A DNA stretch of 16,026 nucleotides from JADLDV01 sp964546355 (GCA_964546355.1 CAZJJM010000009.1:1-16026); one strand, 5' to 3'. Shown: positions 1 to 7,211, numbered from the stretch's first letter. The notes: generated by a model not told the origin, from the sequence alone. Numbers and translations: made by a program.

Positions 1-1
1 C

Positions 2-2716
2 GTACCTCAATTTCAATCTCCTGAAGAAGAATTACAATTTCTTCGTAGTACTGTACAACAACAAGAAACGCTTTTGAAAGAGCGTGGTGTTGCAATGCCT
101 CGTGAAGAAATTGCAAATACTGTTGTTCGTGAATACCGTACACTTGAAGCCTCTCGTGTGATTCCTTCGACCGATCGAATGGATCAAGCAGAGTCAGAAA
201 AATTCGTATTACGACTTCGTCCTGAGTCACACGATACAGTGATGGAAGAGGTTCTTACTATTTTATTGTCAAAAGGTATCAAACAAGCAATGGAGCTTGT
301 TGCTCAGTTTAATAGTCCGCACCTAGACGATGATTTTCATCGTTTCCTTGTACAATATCTCAAAGGTGCACATGAGGTTGTGGGACTTGCTCCAAAAAGT
401 ACACTCGCAAAAGCATTAAACATGACATTGTTTGAAGTAGCACTTCCTGAGAAAGAAAAATCTGATACTCGTGGATTCAAAGAACTCCTCGCTTCTATGG
501 AGCAATTTTTTTCTGGTATGCAGGCAGTAGGTGATGGTCGTGATAATTATGGTAAAAATTATTTTACACTAGAAATTGCGCAATCAAATGATAGTCCTCA
601 GGTTGTTTTTTATGCGTCTATTCCGCAAGACAAGGCAGAGCTTTTTGAAAAACAATTACTCTCTATTCACCCACAAGCAAAAATTACAGAAATTACGGAT
701 GATTATAATGTCTTTACTGAAAATGGTGCCGTGGCTGGTAGTGTTGCTAAGTTTGTTACCCATGAAGTTTTTCCTCTTCGAACATATGAGCAATTTGAGT
801 ATGATTCAATGAATATTTTTCTTAATACATTTTCTAAACTCGCAGAACGTGGTGAGGGAGTTGCAATTCAATTTTTGATTCGACCAGAAGGAGAAGAGAC
901 AATGAAGCGTTTTATGAAAGTGCTTGAAAAGGTAAAGAAAGGAGAATCAATTAAAGAGGCAAGTAAAATGTTTAGTGAATTTGATCGAGAATTCGGTACT
1001 GCGATTAAAGGCCTCATTTTTGGTATCAATGAGAAAAAAGAAGATGAGAAAGAAAAAACAATTGATGACTTTGCCATTACTAATATTACAGAAAAAATAA
1101 AAAGTACTATTCAGGGAGTTTCTATTAGAATTATTACATCTGCAGCTACTGAGGAACGAGCAAAACAAATTCTTCATGATGTTGAATCTGCGTTTAGGCA
1201 ATTTGATAATCCTCATGGTAACAGTCTTGAGTTTGTGTCACAAAAAGGAAAAGAGTTATCAGGATTATTACATAATTTTTCATACAGATTATTTGATGAT
1301 GCACATTCTATCCCGTGTAATTTGAAAGAGTTGGTGACTTTGATGCACTTCCCATCAGGTATTTCTACTTCTCCTCAATTGAAAGAAGCAAAAGCTGGTG
1401 CTGCTGCTGCGCCGATTGATATGAAGCAAGAGGGTATTTTACTTGGATATAATGACTATCGTGGTAATCATACACCTGTACACATGGCACGAGAAGATCG
1501 TATGCGTCACTTCTATGTTATCGGACAGACCGGTACTGGTAAGACCGGTATTTTGAAAAGCATGATTGCGCAAGATATCGCCAATGGCGACGGATGTTGT
1601 TTCATTGATCCGCACGGTACAGACATCCAAGATATTCTCAGTTATATTCCACCAGAACGTATGGATGATGTGATCTACTTTGATCCATCACATATTGCAC
1701 GTCCAATGGGACTCAATATGATGGAATTTGATCCTCGGTATCCAGAACAGAAATCTATCGTGATCGATACGCTCATGGGTATCTTCAATCAGCTCTTTGA
1801 TATGAAAGTTGGTGGTGGGGCGATGTTCGAACAATACTTCAAAAACAGTGCACTTCTGGTGATGGAACATCCAGAATCAGGTAATACATTACTTGAGATC
1901 GGTCGCGTCCTTTCTGACAAAGCATATCGCGATATGAAATTGTCTCATTGTCAGAATCCAATCATCAAGCAATTCTGGATATCAGCAGAACAAACGACAG
2001 GGGATCAAGGTCTTGCAAACTTCGTGCCATATATTACTTCCAAGTTTGATGGATTTATTTCCAATGAATTCATGCGACCTGTTGTCCTTCAGGAAAAGTC
2101 AGTATTCAATTTCCGCGAGATCATGGATAATAAAAAAATCCTTCTGGTGAATCTCTCAAAGGGTCGTCTCGGAGAACTGAACGCAAACCTGATCGGTATG
2201 ATCATTGTCGGCAAGATCCAAATGGCAGCATTGTCACGTGTAGATATGTACGGTAAGAAAATGAATGATTTCTATCTCTATATCGATGAATTCCAAAACG
2301 TGACCACTCCCGCAATTGCCTCTATTCTCTCTGAAGCTCGTAAGTACCGTCTCTCACTCAATATGGCGCACCAGTATATCTCACAGCTCCCAGAAGACAT
2401 CAAGGGGGCAGTATTTGGCAACGTTGGATCAATGGCAGTATTCCGTATTTCTCCTGATGACGCCGGATATCTCGAATCCAAATTCGCACCGACCTTTACC
2501 GCAAGTGATATCACTAAACTCGACAATCGTAATGCGTATATGAGTATGATTATCAACGGTGCGCCATCATTGCGACCGTTTAATATTCGAACCGCTGATT
2601 TGCCGAAAGGGAATATGCAAGCGGTTGAGAAACTCAAAGAACTTTCATATCTCACCTATGGTCGTGATCGTGCAGAAGTCGAAGCAGAAATATTTGCGAA
2701 GTTTACTAAATCGTAA
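2..2716 (+). CDS. T4SS/conjugation-type coupling ATPase (VirD4/TraD/HerA-like), 5' end outside window
   Basis: A large P-loop ATPase, probably a type IV secretion/conjugation DNA-pumping protein. The frame is open to the left edge, with no convincing start, so the gene begins upstream; the TTG at 74 is only an in-frame codon. 904 residues are visible. Counting from base 2, the Walker A motif GQTGTGKT is at residues 508-515. The Walker B motif LYIDEF has its Asp-Glu at 762-763. It is followed by a segment (EARKYRLSLNMAHQY) that resembles the sensor/TraG-like region of VirD4/TraD coupling proteins. The N-terminal ~470 residues are hydrophilic and alpha/beta-like, with no membrane segment; one could lie upstream. 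Such ATPases are common in CPR genomes, where they are thought to serve DNA uptake, transfer or pilus systems. No other T4SS gene is visible, so the system is not established. Base composition differs between the two halves. A terminator follows directly. Confidence 0.8.
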   Translation, partial: VPQFQSPEEELQFLRSTVQQQETLLKERGVAMPREEIANTVVREYRTLEASRVIPSTDRMDQAESEKFVLRLRPESHDTVMEEVLTILLSKGIKQAMELVAQFNSPHLDDDFHRFLVQYLKGAHEVVGLAPKSTLAKALNMTLFEVALPEKEKSDTRGFKELLASMEQFFSGMQAVGDGRDNYGKNYFTLEIAQSNDSPQVVFYASIPQDKAELFEKQLLSIHPQAKITEITDDYNVFTENGAVAGSVAKFVTHEVFPLRTYEQFEYDSMNIFLNTFSKLAERGEGVAIQFLIRPEGEETMKRFMKVLEKVKKGESIKEASKMFSEFDREFGTAIKGLIFGINEKKEDEKEKTIDDFAITNITEKIKSTIQGVSIRIITSAATEERAKQILHDVESAFRQFDNPHGNSLEFVSQKGKELSGLLHNFSYRLFDDAHSIPCNLKELVTLMHFPSGISTSPQLKEAKAGAAAAPIDMKQEGILLGYNDYRGNHTPVHMAREDRMRHFYVIGQTGTGKTGILKSMIAQDIANGDGCCFIDPHGTDIQDILSYIPPERMDDVIYFDPSHIARPMGLNMMEFDPRYPEQKSIVIDTLMGIFNQLFDMKVGGGAMFEQYFKNSALLVMEHPESGNTLLEIGRVLSDKAYRDMKLSHCQNPIIKQFWISAEQTTGDQGLANFVPYITSKFDGFISNEFMRPVVLQEKSVFNFREIMDNKKILLVNLSKGRLGELNANLIGMIIVGKIQMAALSRVDMYGKKMNDFYLYIDEFQNVTTPAIASILSEARKYRLSLNMAHQYISQLPEDIKGAVFGNVGSMAVFRISPDDAGYLESKFAPTFTASDITKLDNRNAYMSMIINGAPSLRPFNIRTADLPKGNMQAVEKLKELSYLTYGRDRAEVEAEIFAKFTKS

Positions 2717-2720
2717 GTCT

Positions 2721-2750
2721 AAAAATCCCTTATTTAGTAAGGGGTTTTTA
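2721..2750 (+). terminator. Rho-independent terminator after the coupling ATPase gene
   Basis: The arms AAAAATCCCTTA and TAAGGGGTTTTT (one T-G wobble) enclose a 5-base loop, and the hairpin runs into a T-rich tail. It begins 4 bases after the stop codon and separates the ATPase gene from ndk. Confidence 0.85.
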
Positions 2751-2759
2751 TTTCCAAAT

Positions 2760-2787
2760 TTGAAAAAGAATCAAATTATGTTAGTAT
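2760..2787 (+). promoter_or_regulatory. Predicted promoter of ndk
   Basis: TTGAAA (2760-2765), a 16-base spacer, then TAGTAT (2782-2787). Only 7 bases separate the -10 box from the ndk ATG, so the transcript should begin at or next to the start codon. There is no Shine-Dalgarno sequence. Confidence 0.5.
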
Positions 2788-2794
2788 TGCACAT

Positions 2795-3259
2795 ATGACA
2801 TACGAAAAATCATTAATTATTATCAAACCAGATGCAGTGCAACGTAATCTCGTAGGGGAGATTGTGTCTCGATTTGAAAGAAAAGGACTCAAGATTATTG
2901 GACTCAAGATGATCAGTGTTGAAGATGCTGTGCTTGAAGAACATTATGCACATATCAAGGACAAGCCGTTTTTCCCTGGTATTCGTGATTTTATGAAATC
3001 TTCACCTGTTATTGTTATGGCGCTTGAAGGAATCAATGCCGTGTCTGCTATCCGTCTTCTTGTTGGTCCAACAAAGGCATGGGAGGCAAACGCTGGAACA
3101 ATCCGTGGCGATTTCTCACTTTCAACACAATCAAACATTGTTCATGCTTCAGATTCTGTGGAAGCAGGAGTTCTTGAAATCAGTAGATTTTTTGCAGAAG
3201 ATGAAATTTTCTCTTATACAAAGATCGATACAGATTTTGTCTACTCAGAACATAAATAA
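2795..3259 (+). CDS. ndk: Nucleoside diphosphate kinase
   Basis: This cytoplasmic enzyme exchanges the gamma-phosphate between nucleoside triphosphates and diphosphates through a phosphohistidine intermediate, balancing NTP and dNTP pools. The 154-residue protein is full length for bacterial Ndk. It has the N-terminal SLIIIKPDAVQRNLVGEI block with Lys11, the GTIRGDF block with Arg104, and the catalytic His at 117 in SNIVHASDSVEAG. The usual Gly after the histidine is Ala. The 10 or so C-terminal residues beyond the core are an ordinary family variation. The ATG at 2795 is chosen because it starts the conserved N-terminus directly and sits 7 bases behind a plausible -10 box. The gene stands alone, with a terminator on each side. 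Confidence 0.96.
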   Translation: MTYEKSLIIIKPDAVQRNLVGEIVSRFERKGLKIIGLKMISVEDAVLEEHYAHIKDKPFFPGIRDFMKSSPVIVMALEGINAVSAIRLLVGPTKAWEANAGTIRGDFSLSTQSNIVHASDSVEAGVLEISRFFAEDEIFSYTKIDTDFVYSEHK

Positions 3260-3267
3260 TAATTTTA

Positions 3268-3296
3268 AAAAAATCCACACATCCTGTGGATTTTTT
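3268..3296 (+). terminator. Rho-independent terminator of ndk
   Basis: The arms AAAAAATCCACA and TGTGGATTTTTT pair perfectly around a 5-base loop (CATCC) and end in a T-run. The hairpin lies 8 bases after the ndk stop. Confidence 0.9.
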
Positions 3297-3357
3297 ATTA
3301 CCTTATCGTATCACTATTTTTTGACGCAAAATAAAATAAAAACATCGTTCGTCTAGA

Positions 3358-3385
3358 TTGTTTTTTCCTACACGAAGCATATACT
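3358..3385 (+). promoter_or_regulatory. Predicted promoter of the structured ncRNA
   Basis: TTGTTT (3358-3363), a 16-base spacer, then TATACT (3380-3385). The expected start, about 7 bases further on, falls at 3392, which is where the 5' arm of the long closing helix begins. No reading frame of useful length follows. This supports a dedicated RNA promoter. Confidence 0.6.
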
Positions 3386-3391
3386 GAGAGT

Positions 3392-3546
3392 ACGGTTATG
3401 TGGTTCTATTATCTAGAACAATATATTTTTGGGGAGCAGGTATCATACATCACTTTGGTTTTGTATGTGCGGCGCCCACTTAGCTTCTGCTAAGGTAATA
3501 TCACCAGATAGCCGTAAATAAATCTCCACCCTCGGGTGGATTTTTA
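3392..3546 (+). ncRNA. Structured non-coding RNA with 6S-like topology, family not identified
   Basis: There is no plausible gene here, but a long fold is visible. The closing helix pairs 3392-3403 (ACGGTTATGTGG) with 3504-3515 (CCAGATAGCCGT): 11 of 12 positions pair, with one G-U wobble and one G-G mismatch. Inside it are a small 5' hairpin (TTCTA 3404-3408 with TAGAA 3414-3418), an apical stem whose base pairs 3431-3437 with 3472-3477 and whose top pairs CATACA 3444-3449 with TGTATG 3462-3467, and a 3' hairpin (CTTAGC 3479-3484 with GCTAAG 3489-3494). A promoter ends just before the closing helix and a terminator follows it. A closing stem, large central bubble, small 3' hairpin and apical stem is the layout of 6S RNA, which inhibits RNA polymerase. 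That assignment is inference from shape only. It lacks the SRP signature GGAAGCAGCC and is too short for RNase P RNA. Confidence 0.55.
3525..3546 (+). terminator. Rho-independent terminator of the structured ncRNA
   Basis: TCCACC and GGTGGA enclose the tetraloop CTCG and are followed by TTTTTATTTT. It starts 10 bases after the closing helix of the RNA and precedes the membrane-protein gene promoter. Confidence 0.85.
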
Positions 3547-3554
3547 TTTTGTGA

Positions 3555-3560
3555 TAATAT
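3555..3560 (+). promoter_or_regulatory. Predicted -10 box of the VanZ/DUF2238-like gene
   Basis: TAATAT ends 6 bases before the ATG at 3567. This is the spacing expected for a leaderless transcript. No convincing -35 box is visible, because the region overlaps the ncRNA terminator. Confidence 0.4.
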
Positions 3561-3566
3561 ACATAT

Positions 3567-3974
3567 ATGTTAAAAAAGCTCGGTAAAGAAGTGTTGATTG
3601 GAATCGTCCTTATTTTTTTAGTAAATATACTTGCAATGCATTTCCATTGGTATGGGACAGTGTGGTGGTTTGATATGCCGATGCACTTTGCGGGTGGAGC
3701 ATGGATTGCTTTTGTATATTATTCAGTATATATAAACCTTCGTGCATCTGGTCGTATTCAGAAAATACATTTATCTCGATTAGTTTTTGGAATGATTGCA
3801 ACTACAGTTCTCGTAGGTGGTATTTGGGAATTATTTGAATTTAGTGTTGATGCGATTACACTTGCAGATCTTGCGAACCCGATTGATTCTATTAGTGATA
3901 TGTTTTTTGATACAGCAGGGGCGGTTTTTGTAGCACTGTGCGGTGTGTATCGACTGAAGAATGTGATAGAATAA
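3567..3974 (+). CDS. Small membrane protein, VanZ/DUF2238 (YjdF)-like
   Basis: The 135-residue integral membrane protein has about four hydrophobic segments: residues ~9-30, ~40-58, ~70-90 and ~112-128. Conserved-looking polar motifs lie at the membrane edges: FDMPMHFAGG (~35-44), GIWELFEFSVD (~86-96), and a run with SISDMFFDTAGA (~106-117). The pattern of a Trp-Glu-Leu-x-Glu segment followed by an Asp-rich D-x-x-x-D-x-x-G-A segment resembles the VanZ/DUF2238 membrane families. The biochemical role of those families is poorly known, so no specific function is claimed. It starts a tight cluster, with the next gene 6 bases downstream, and its start is immediately preceded by a -10-like box. ATA isoleucine codons occur here, for example in the codons for residues near 20 and 55. 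Confidence 0.7.
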   Translation: MLKKLGKEVLIGIVLIFLVNILAMHFHWYGTVWWFDMPMHFAGGAWIAFVYYSVYINLRASGRIQKIHLSRLVFGMIATTVLVGGIWELFEFSVDAITLADLANPIDSISDMFFDTAGAVFVALCGVYRLKNVIE

Positions 3975-3980
3975 AAGCAT

Positions 3981-5372
3981 ATGGAACAAGATACACTCAA
4001 GGTCTCATTTTATGGTGGAACAGGATCTGTCACAGGTGCGAATTTTTTACTTGAATTGCCGAAAACTGATACTGATCCAGGGAAAAAGTTTTTGATTGAT
4101 TGTGGTCTAACTCAAGGAACGAAGGTTGCTGATGATTTGAACTGGAATCCATTCGAATATGATCCAAAAGAAATTGATATTCTTTTTGTTACGCACTCAC
4201 ACATCGATCACGTTGGACGTATTCCAAAATTACTCCACGATGGATTTACGGGAAGAATTATTTCAACTATTGCCACAAAAGATCTTGCAGCAGTAATGCT
4301 TGCTGACACGGTAGGAATTTTATCCAAAGATATAGAAAACGGACTTGATCAGATATACACACAAGATGCAGTCAAAAAGGCAATGTCTCTTTGGGAGGGG
4401 ATTGAGTATCATCAGGTGTTGAATATTGATCATGGATTTCAATTTAGTTTCTATGATGCGGGTCATATTCTTGGGTCAGGAATGTTAAAAGTGTCATACA
4501 AAGACAAACATATTTTATTTACGGGAGATCTTGGTAATTCACCATCTCCACTTTTGAAAGACACTGAAATTGTAGAGGGTATTGATTATTTAATCATGGA
4601 ATCAGTGTATGGTGACCGTAATCATGAAAACCGTGATATGCGTCGTAAGCTTCTCGAATCTGTTATAGAAGATAATTACAAAACAAAAGGAACGCTCATC
4701 ATCCCAACATTTTCACTTGAGCGTTCACAAGAATTACTCTTTGAGATTGATATGCTTGTTGAGCATGATCGTGTTCCGAAAATGCCAGTATTCTTTGATT
4801 CACCACTTGCCATTCATTTGACCAAAATATTCAAACAACATCAAGAATGTTTTAACGAAACTGCTCGGCAATTTATTTCAGAAGGGGATGATATTTTTAG
4901 TTTTCCTGGTTTAAAAGTTACGTTACTTGCCGAGGAGTCAAAAGCTATTCTTGCTGCACCAGATCCAAAGATTATTATTGCTGGTTCCGGTATGTCTAAC
5001 GGTGGACGGATAATTCACCATGAGAAGAATTATCTTGCGAATCCAAATAATACACTTCTCCTCACAGGGTATCAGTCTATCGGTACTATGGGGCGATTGA
5101 TAGAACAAGGAGCAAAGACCGTGACGATCTACGGCGAAGCAGTTCCTGTGCATGCGCGCATTGTGAAGATTAGTGGATACTCTGGTCACAAAGATTCAGA
5201 TAATCTTCTTGAATTTGTGGAGAAGATGAGTCCAACTCTTGAGAAGGTGTTTGTTGTTATGGGAGAACCAAAATCAGCAATGTTCCTTGTTCAAAAATTA
5301 CGAGACTTGCTTGGAGTAAATGCGATCGCGCCTGATAGAAATCTCTCTGTAGTATTACCAATGAAAAAATAA
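3981..5372 (+). CDS. Beta-CASP metallo-beta-lactamase RNase (CPSF73/Ysh1-like)
   Basis: A predicted zinc-dependent ribonuclease of the beta-CASP branch of the metallo-beta-lactamase fold, 463 residues and full length. Visible motifs: the N-terminal strand YGGTGSVTGANFLLE; motif 2 THSHIDHVG with zinc ligands His72, His74, Asp76 and His77; motif 3 YDAGHILGSG; motif 4 LFTGDLG. The beta-CASP insert begins near MESVYGDR. The C-terminal RNA-specificity region has GSGMSNGGR, GYQSIGTMGR and VHARIVKISGYSGHKD, which supplies the late histidines. This architecture is that of the bacterial and archaeal CPSF73-like nucleases rather than of RNase J, which has an extra C-terminal domain. It probably acts in mRNA cleavage or decay; the substrate is unknown. 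The ATG lies 6 bases after the upstream gene and the next gene begins 8 bases after its stop, so the three genes are probably one operon. A TAGAAT box (3967-3972) might add an internal start. Confidence 0.88.
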   Translation: MEQDTLKVSFYGGTGSVTGANFLLELPKTDTDPGKKFLIDCGLTQGTKVADDLNWNPFEYDPKEIDILFVTHSHIDHVGRIPKLLHDGFTGRIISTIATKDLAAVMLADTVGILSKDIENGLDQIYTQDAVKKAMSLWEGIEYHQVLNIDHGFQFSFYDAGHILGSGMLKVSYKDKHILFTGDLGNSPSPLLKDTEIVEGIDYLIMESVYGDRNHENRDMRRKLLESVIEDNYKTKGTLIIPTFSLERSQELLFEIDMLVEHDRVPKMPVFFDSPLAIHLTKIFKQHQECFNETARQFISEGDDIFSFPGLKVTLLAEESKAILAAPDPKIIIAGSGMSNGGRIIHHEKNYLANPNNTLLLTGYQSIGTMGRLIEQGAKTVTIYGEAVPVHARIVKISGYSGHKDSDNLLEFVEKMSPTLEKVFVVMGEPKSAMFLVQKLRDLLGVNAIAPDRNLSVVLPMKK

Positions 5373-5380
5373 TAGTGTAT

Positions 5381-5980
5381 ATGGAAAACAATACAGAAAA
5401 ACACGGGCACACAAAAGTAAAAATAGGTGTTTCTGGAGCAGCAGAAACAGGACATTGTGGAATACATGCGCTTGATCAGGCAAAGGAGCTTGGTGTAGCA
5501 ATTGCAAACCAAGGTGCTGTTTTGGTAACAGGTGCAAAATCAGGCTTTCCGTTTTGGGCAGCAATGGGTGCAAAAGGATCAGGGGGTATTTCAATCGGCA
5601 TGTCTCCTGCTGCAAATGAAAAGGAGCACGTAAATGTGTACAAACTCCCACTTGATTACATGGATCTTATTATCTACACAGGTTTCGGTTATCCTGGCAG
5701 AGATCTGTTGTTTACTCGTTCGTGTGACGCGATCGTTGTGGGATGTGGACGTATTGGTACAATACATGAATTCCTCGTTGCGTTTGAAGATGGTAAACCA
5801 ATCGGTGTACTTGAAGGGGATTGGGATACTGATGACACAGTGAAAGAAATTATTGACCGAGGTAATCGTACGAGTGAGCATGTAATATATGATACTGATG
5901 CGGCTCGTTTGATTACGCGATTGATTGAAATGGTCAAAAAACAAAAAGTCGCAGAATTTAAAATACACGATAAAGCATAA
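5381..5980 (+). CDS. LOG-family (SLOG-fold) protein, TIGR00725-like
   Basis: The 199-residue Rossmann-type protein resembles the LOG/SLOG superfamily, which includes cytokinin riboside phosphohydrolases and nucleotide-sensing proteins. Visible segments: KIGVSGAAETG at the first strand and glycine loop; VLVTGAKSGFPFWAAMGAKGSGG in the second nucleotide-contact region; GYPGRDLLFTRSCDAIVVG; and GCGRIGTIHEF at residues 121-131. In typical LOG enzymes that last block reads PGGxGTxxE. Here the glycine pair is altered but G-T and the catalytic-type Glu are kept. Function could be nucleotide or ligand binding, or N-glycosidic hydrolysis, and cannot be decided here. The ATG at 5381 is preferred to the GTG at 5375: it gives an 8-base gap after the RNase gene and the added residues are not conserved. 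It probably shares an operon with the two genes upstream and ends at a terminator. Confidence 0.78.
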   Translation: MENNTEKHGHTKVKIGVSGAAETGHCGIHALDQAKELGVAIANQGAVLVTGAKSGFPFWAAMGAKGSGGISIGMSPAANEKEHVNVYKLPLDYMDLIIYTGFGYPGRDLLFTRSCDAIVVGCGRIGTIHEFLVAFEDGKPIGVLEGDWDTDDTVKEIIDRGNRTSEHVIYDTDAARLITRLIEMVKKQKVAEFKIHDKA

Positions 5981-5981
5981 T

Positions 5982-6008
5982 AAAAACCGCACATATTGTG
6001 CGGTTTTT
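5982..6008. terminator. Bidirectional terminator between the LOG gene and rplT
   Basis: A perfect 12-bp stem (AAAAACCGCACA with TGTGCGGTTTTT) and a TAT loop, with A- and T-runs on both sides. It begins 2 bases after the + strand stop and ends 2 bases before the minus-strand stop of rplT, so it can serve both genes. Confidence 0.9.
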
Positions 6009-6009
6009 A

Positions 6010-6357
6010 TTATGCTGTTACTTGCTTCATGAATCGTGCGAATGTTTCAGGATTGTTTCCAGCAACATCTGCGAGAATTTTACGATCGATGATAATGTTC
6101 TTTTTCTTAAGTGCATCGATAAATTTACTGTATGAAAGTCCAAATGGTCTTACTGCTGCATTGATTTGAACTTGCCACAAGCGACGCTTGTCAGCTTTCT
6201 TATCCTTGCGGTGTGCAAATGCATGAGCACCTGCTTTGATCAAAGCAATTTTTGCTTCGATTTCTTTAGTACTTCGTCCAAAGCGGAAGCCCTTTGCGAG
6301 CTTGAGCACTTTGCGACGACGTTTCATTGAAATTGTTCCTCGTTTTACGCGTGTCAT
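6010..6357 (-). CDS. rplT: 50S ribosomal protein L20
   Basis: A primary 23S rRNA-binding protein needed early in assembly of the large subunit. It has 115 residues, the usual length. The N-terminus TRVKRGTISMKRRRKVLKLAKGFRFGRS carries the basic rRNA-binding extension, and the core RRLWQVQINAAVRPFGLSYS followed by IDRKILADVA is characteristic. The order infC-rpmI-rplT is the classic bacterial arrangement. The gap from rpmI is 25 bases and contains no Shine-Dalgarno sequence. In many bacteria L20 represses this operon by binding a leader or intergenic RNA structure; I see no obvious mimic of that site here. Confidence 0.97.
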   Translation of the reverse strand: MTRVKRGTISMKRRRKVLKLAKGFRFGRSTKEIEAKIALIKAGAHAFAHRKDKKADKRRLWQVQINAAVRPFGLSYSKFIDALKKKNIIIDRKILADVAGNNPETFARFMKQVTA

Positions 6358-6382
6358 AGTAGTAGTGAAAAATAATCAGTAA

Positions 6383-6568
6383 TTATGCAAAAGGCATCAT
6401 TTTACTCTTGTTTTTTGCGATAAGAGTAAAAGATCTTGGTTTTCGACCTGCAAGTTGTTTTGTGCGAGACTGTTTTGCATTAAAGTGGTTGAATCCAGGA
6501 GCTTTCGCAAGGATTTTACCTGTCTTTGTGAGTTTCAGTCGCTTTGAATAAGATTTGTTTGTTTTCAT
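6383..6568 (-). CDS. rpmI: 50S ribosomal protein L35
   Basis: A small, very basic large-subunit protein of 61 residues (family usually ~65). It has the family pattern of K-x-x-K-S-x-x-K-R at the start (KTNKSYSKRLKLTKTGK), an aromatic/His stretch (PGFNHFNAKQSRTKQLAGRK), and a basic tail ending KSKMMPFA. The start lies 5 bases after the infC stop, which suggests translational coupling; no ribosome binding site is visible. It sits between infC and rplT, which confirms the identification. Confidence 0.95.
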   Translation of the reverse strand: MKTNKSYSKRLKLTKTGKILAKAPGFNHFNAKQSRTKQLAGRKPRSFTLIAKNKSKMMPFA

Positions 6569-6573
6569 AATAA

Positions 6574-7086
6574 TTATTTTTTTACGTCACGTTCAATCGT
6601 CACCATGATACCTTTCGGTCCTTTTTTATATGGTTCCGCAATACGGTACTCTTCAGTAATGAGGCGAAGAACTCGCTCGAGTCTTTCGTGAAGGAATTTC
6701 TCCTCCATGTACTTTGCACGCCCAGCAAGAAAGAGTTCTACTTTAATACGATGACCTTCTTTGAGCCATTCTGAAGCCTTTTTCGCCTTAAGAGCGAGAT
6801 CATGATCACCTGTAGCAATTTTGATCTGAATAGCTTTTGTTTCAGTTTGCTTTGCACCTGCACGAACCTTCTTTTGCTTTTTATTTTGTTCGTATTGAAA
6901 TTTACCATAATCCATGATTTTTGCAACCGGAGGTACTGCCTGAGGGGCGATTTCAATAAGATCAAGTCCAAGGGACTGGGCAAGAGCGAGTGCGTCTTTA
7001 GTGCTCATAACGCCGCGTTTTTCATCTAAATGATCAATAACACGAAGTTCTGTAGCTCGTATTTGGTTGTTTATTCTTTCTCTCAA
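6574..7086 (-). CDS. infC: Translation initiation factor IF-3 (non-ATG start)
   Basis: IF-3 binds the 30S subunit, prevents premature 50S joining, and checks the start codon and initiator tRNA. The protein has ~170 residues. The N-domain begins RINNQIRATELRVID and includes GVMSTKDALALAQSLGLDLIEIAP and VAKIMDYGKFQYEQ. A lysine-rich linker follows, then the C-domain with KIATGDHDLALKAKKASEWLKEGHRIKVELFLAGR. There is no ATG at the N-terminus. The frame offers TTG at 7086, or ATA at 7101 or 7107, before an in-frame TAA at 7110-7108. A non-AUG start fits the known infC habit (AUU in E. coli), where IF-3 represses its own start codon. TTG is chosen because it directly precedes the conserved RINNQIR block; the exact start is uncertain. 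It is first in the infC-rpmI-rplT operon. Confidence 0.93.
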   Translation of the reverse strand: MRERINNQIRATELRVIDHLDEKRGVMSTKDALALAQSLGLDLIEIAPQAVPPVAKIMDYGKFQYEQNKKQKKVRAGAKQTETKAIQIKIATGDHDLALKAKKASEWLKEGHRIKVELFLAGRAKYMEEKFLHERLERVLRLITEEYRIAEPYKKGPKGIMVTIERDVKK

Positions 7087-7127
7087 GTGTTTTTGCCGTA
7101 TTGTTATTTAGTAACGAATACCGAATC

Positions 7128-7156
7128 ATTCTAACTCCTTTGCCTCCAAAAGTCAA
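7128..7156 (-). promoter_or_regulatory. Promoter of the infC-rpmI-rplT operon
   Basis: On the minus strand, TTGACT (7156-7151), a 17-base spacer and TAGAAT (7133-7128). The predicted start near 7121 gives a leader of about 35 bases before the TTG of infC. The leader has only a weak hairpin (GTTA/TAAC) and no ribosome binding site. Confidence 0.75.
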
Positions 7157-7211
7157 TGATTTATAAGGATGTTTATGTTGGGTATTTTCAAACCTTGTTT
7201 TATTGAAAAAT

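Noticed and set aside
2278..2655. Minus-strand open frame opposite the coupling ATPase
   Set aside because: It is antisense to the conserved Walker B region and has no promoter or family motif.
3392..3546. SRP 4.5S RNA or RNase P RNA
   Set aside because: The SRP domain IV signature GGAAGCAGCC is absent, and the length and motifs do not fit RNase P RNA.
7090..7140. AAGGAG followed by ATG (minus strand) as the true start of infC, with a +1 shift or missing base at the A-run
   Set aside because: AAGGAG lies in the spacer between TTGACT and TAGAAT, and the ATG overlaps the -10 box, so neither should be in the transcript. The frame is also off by one base.
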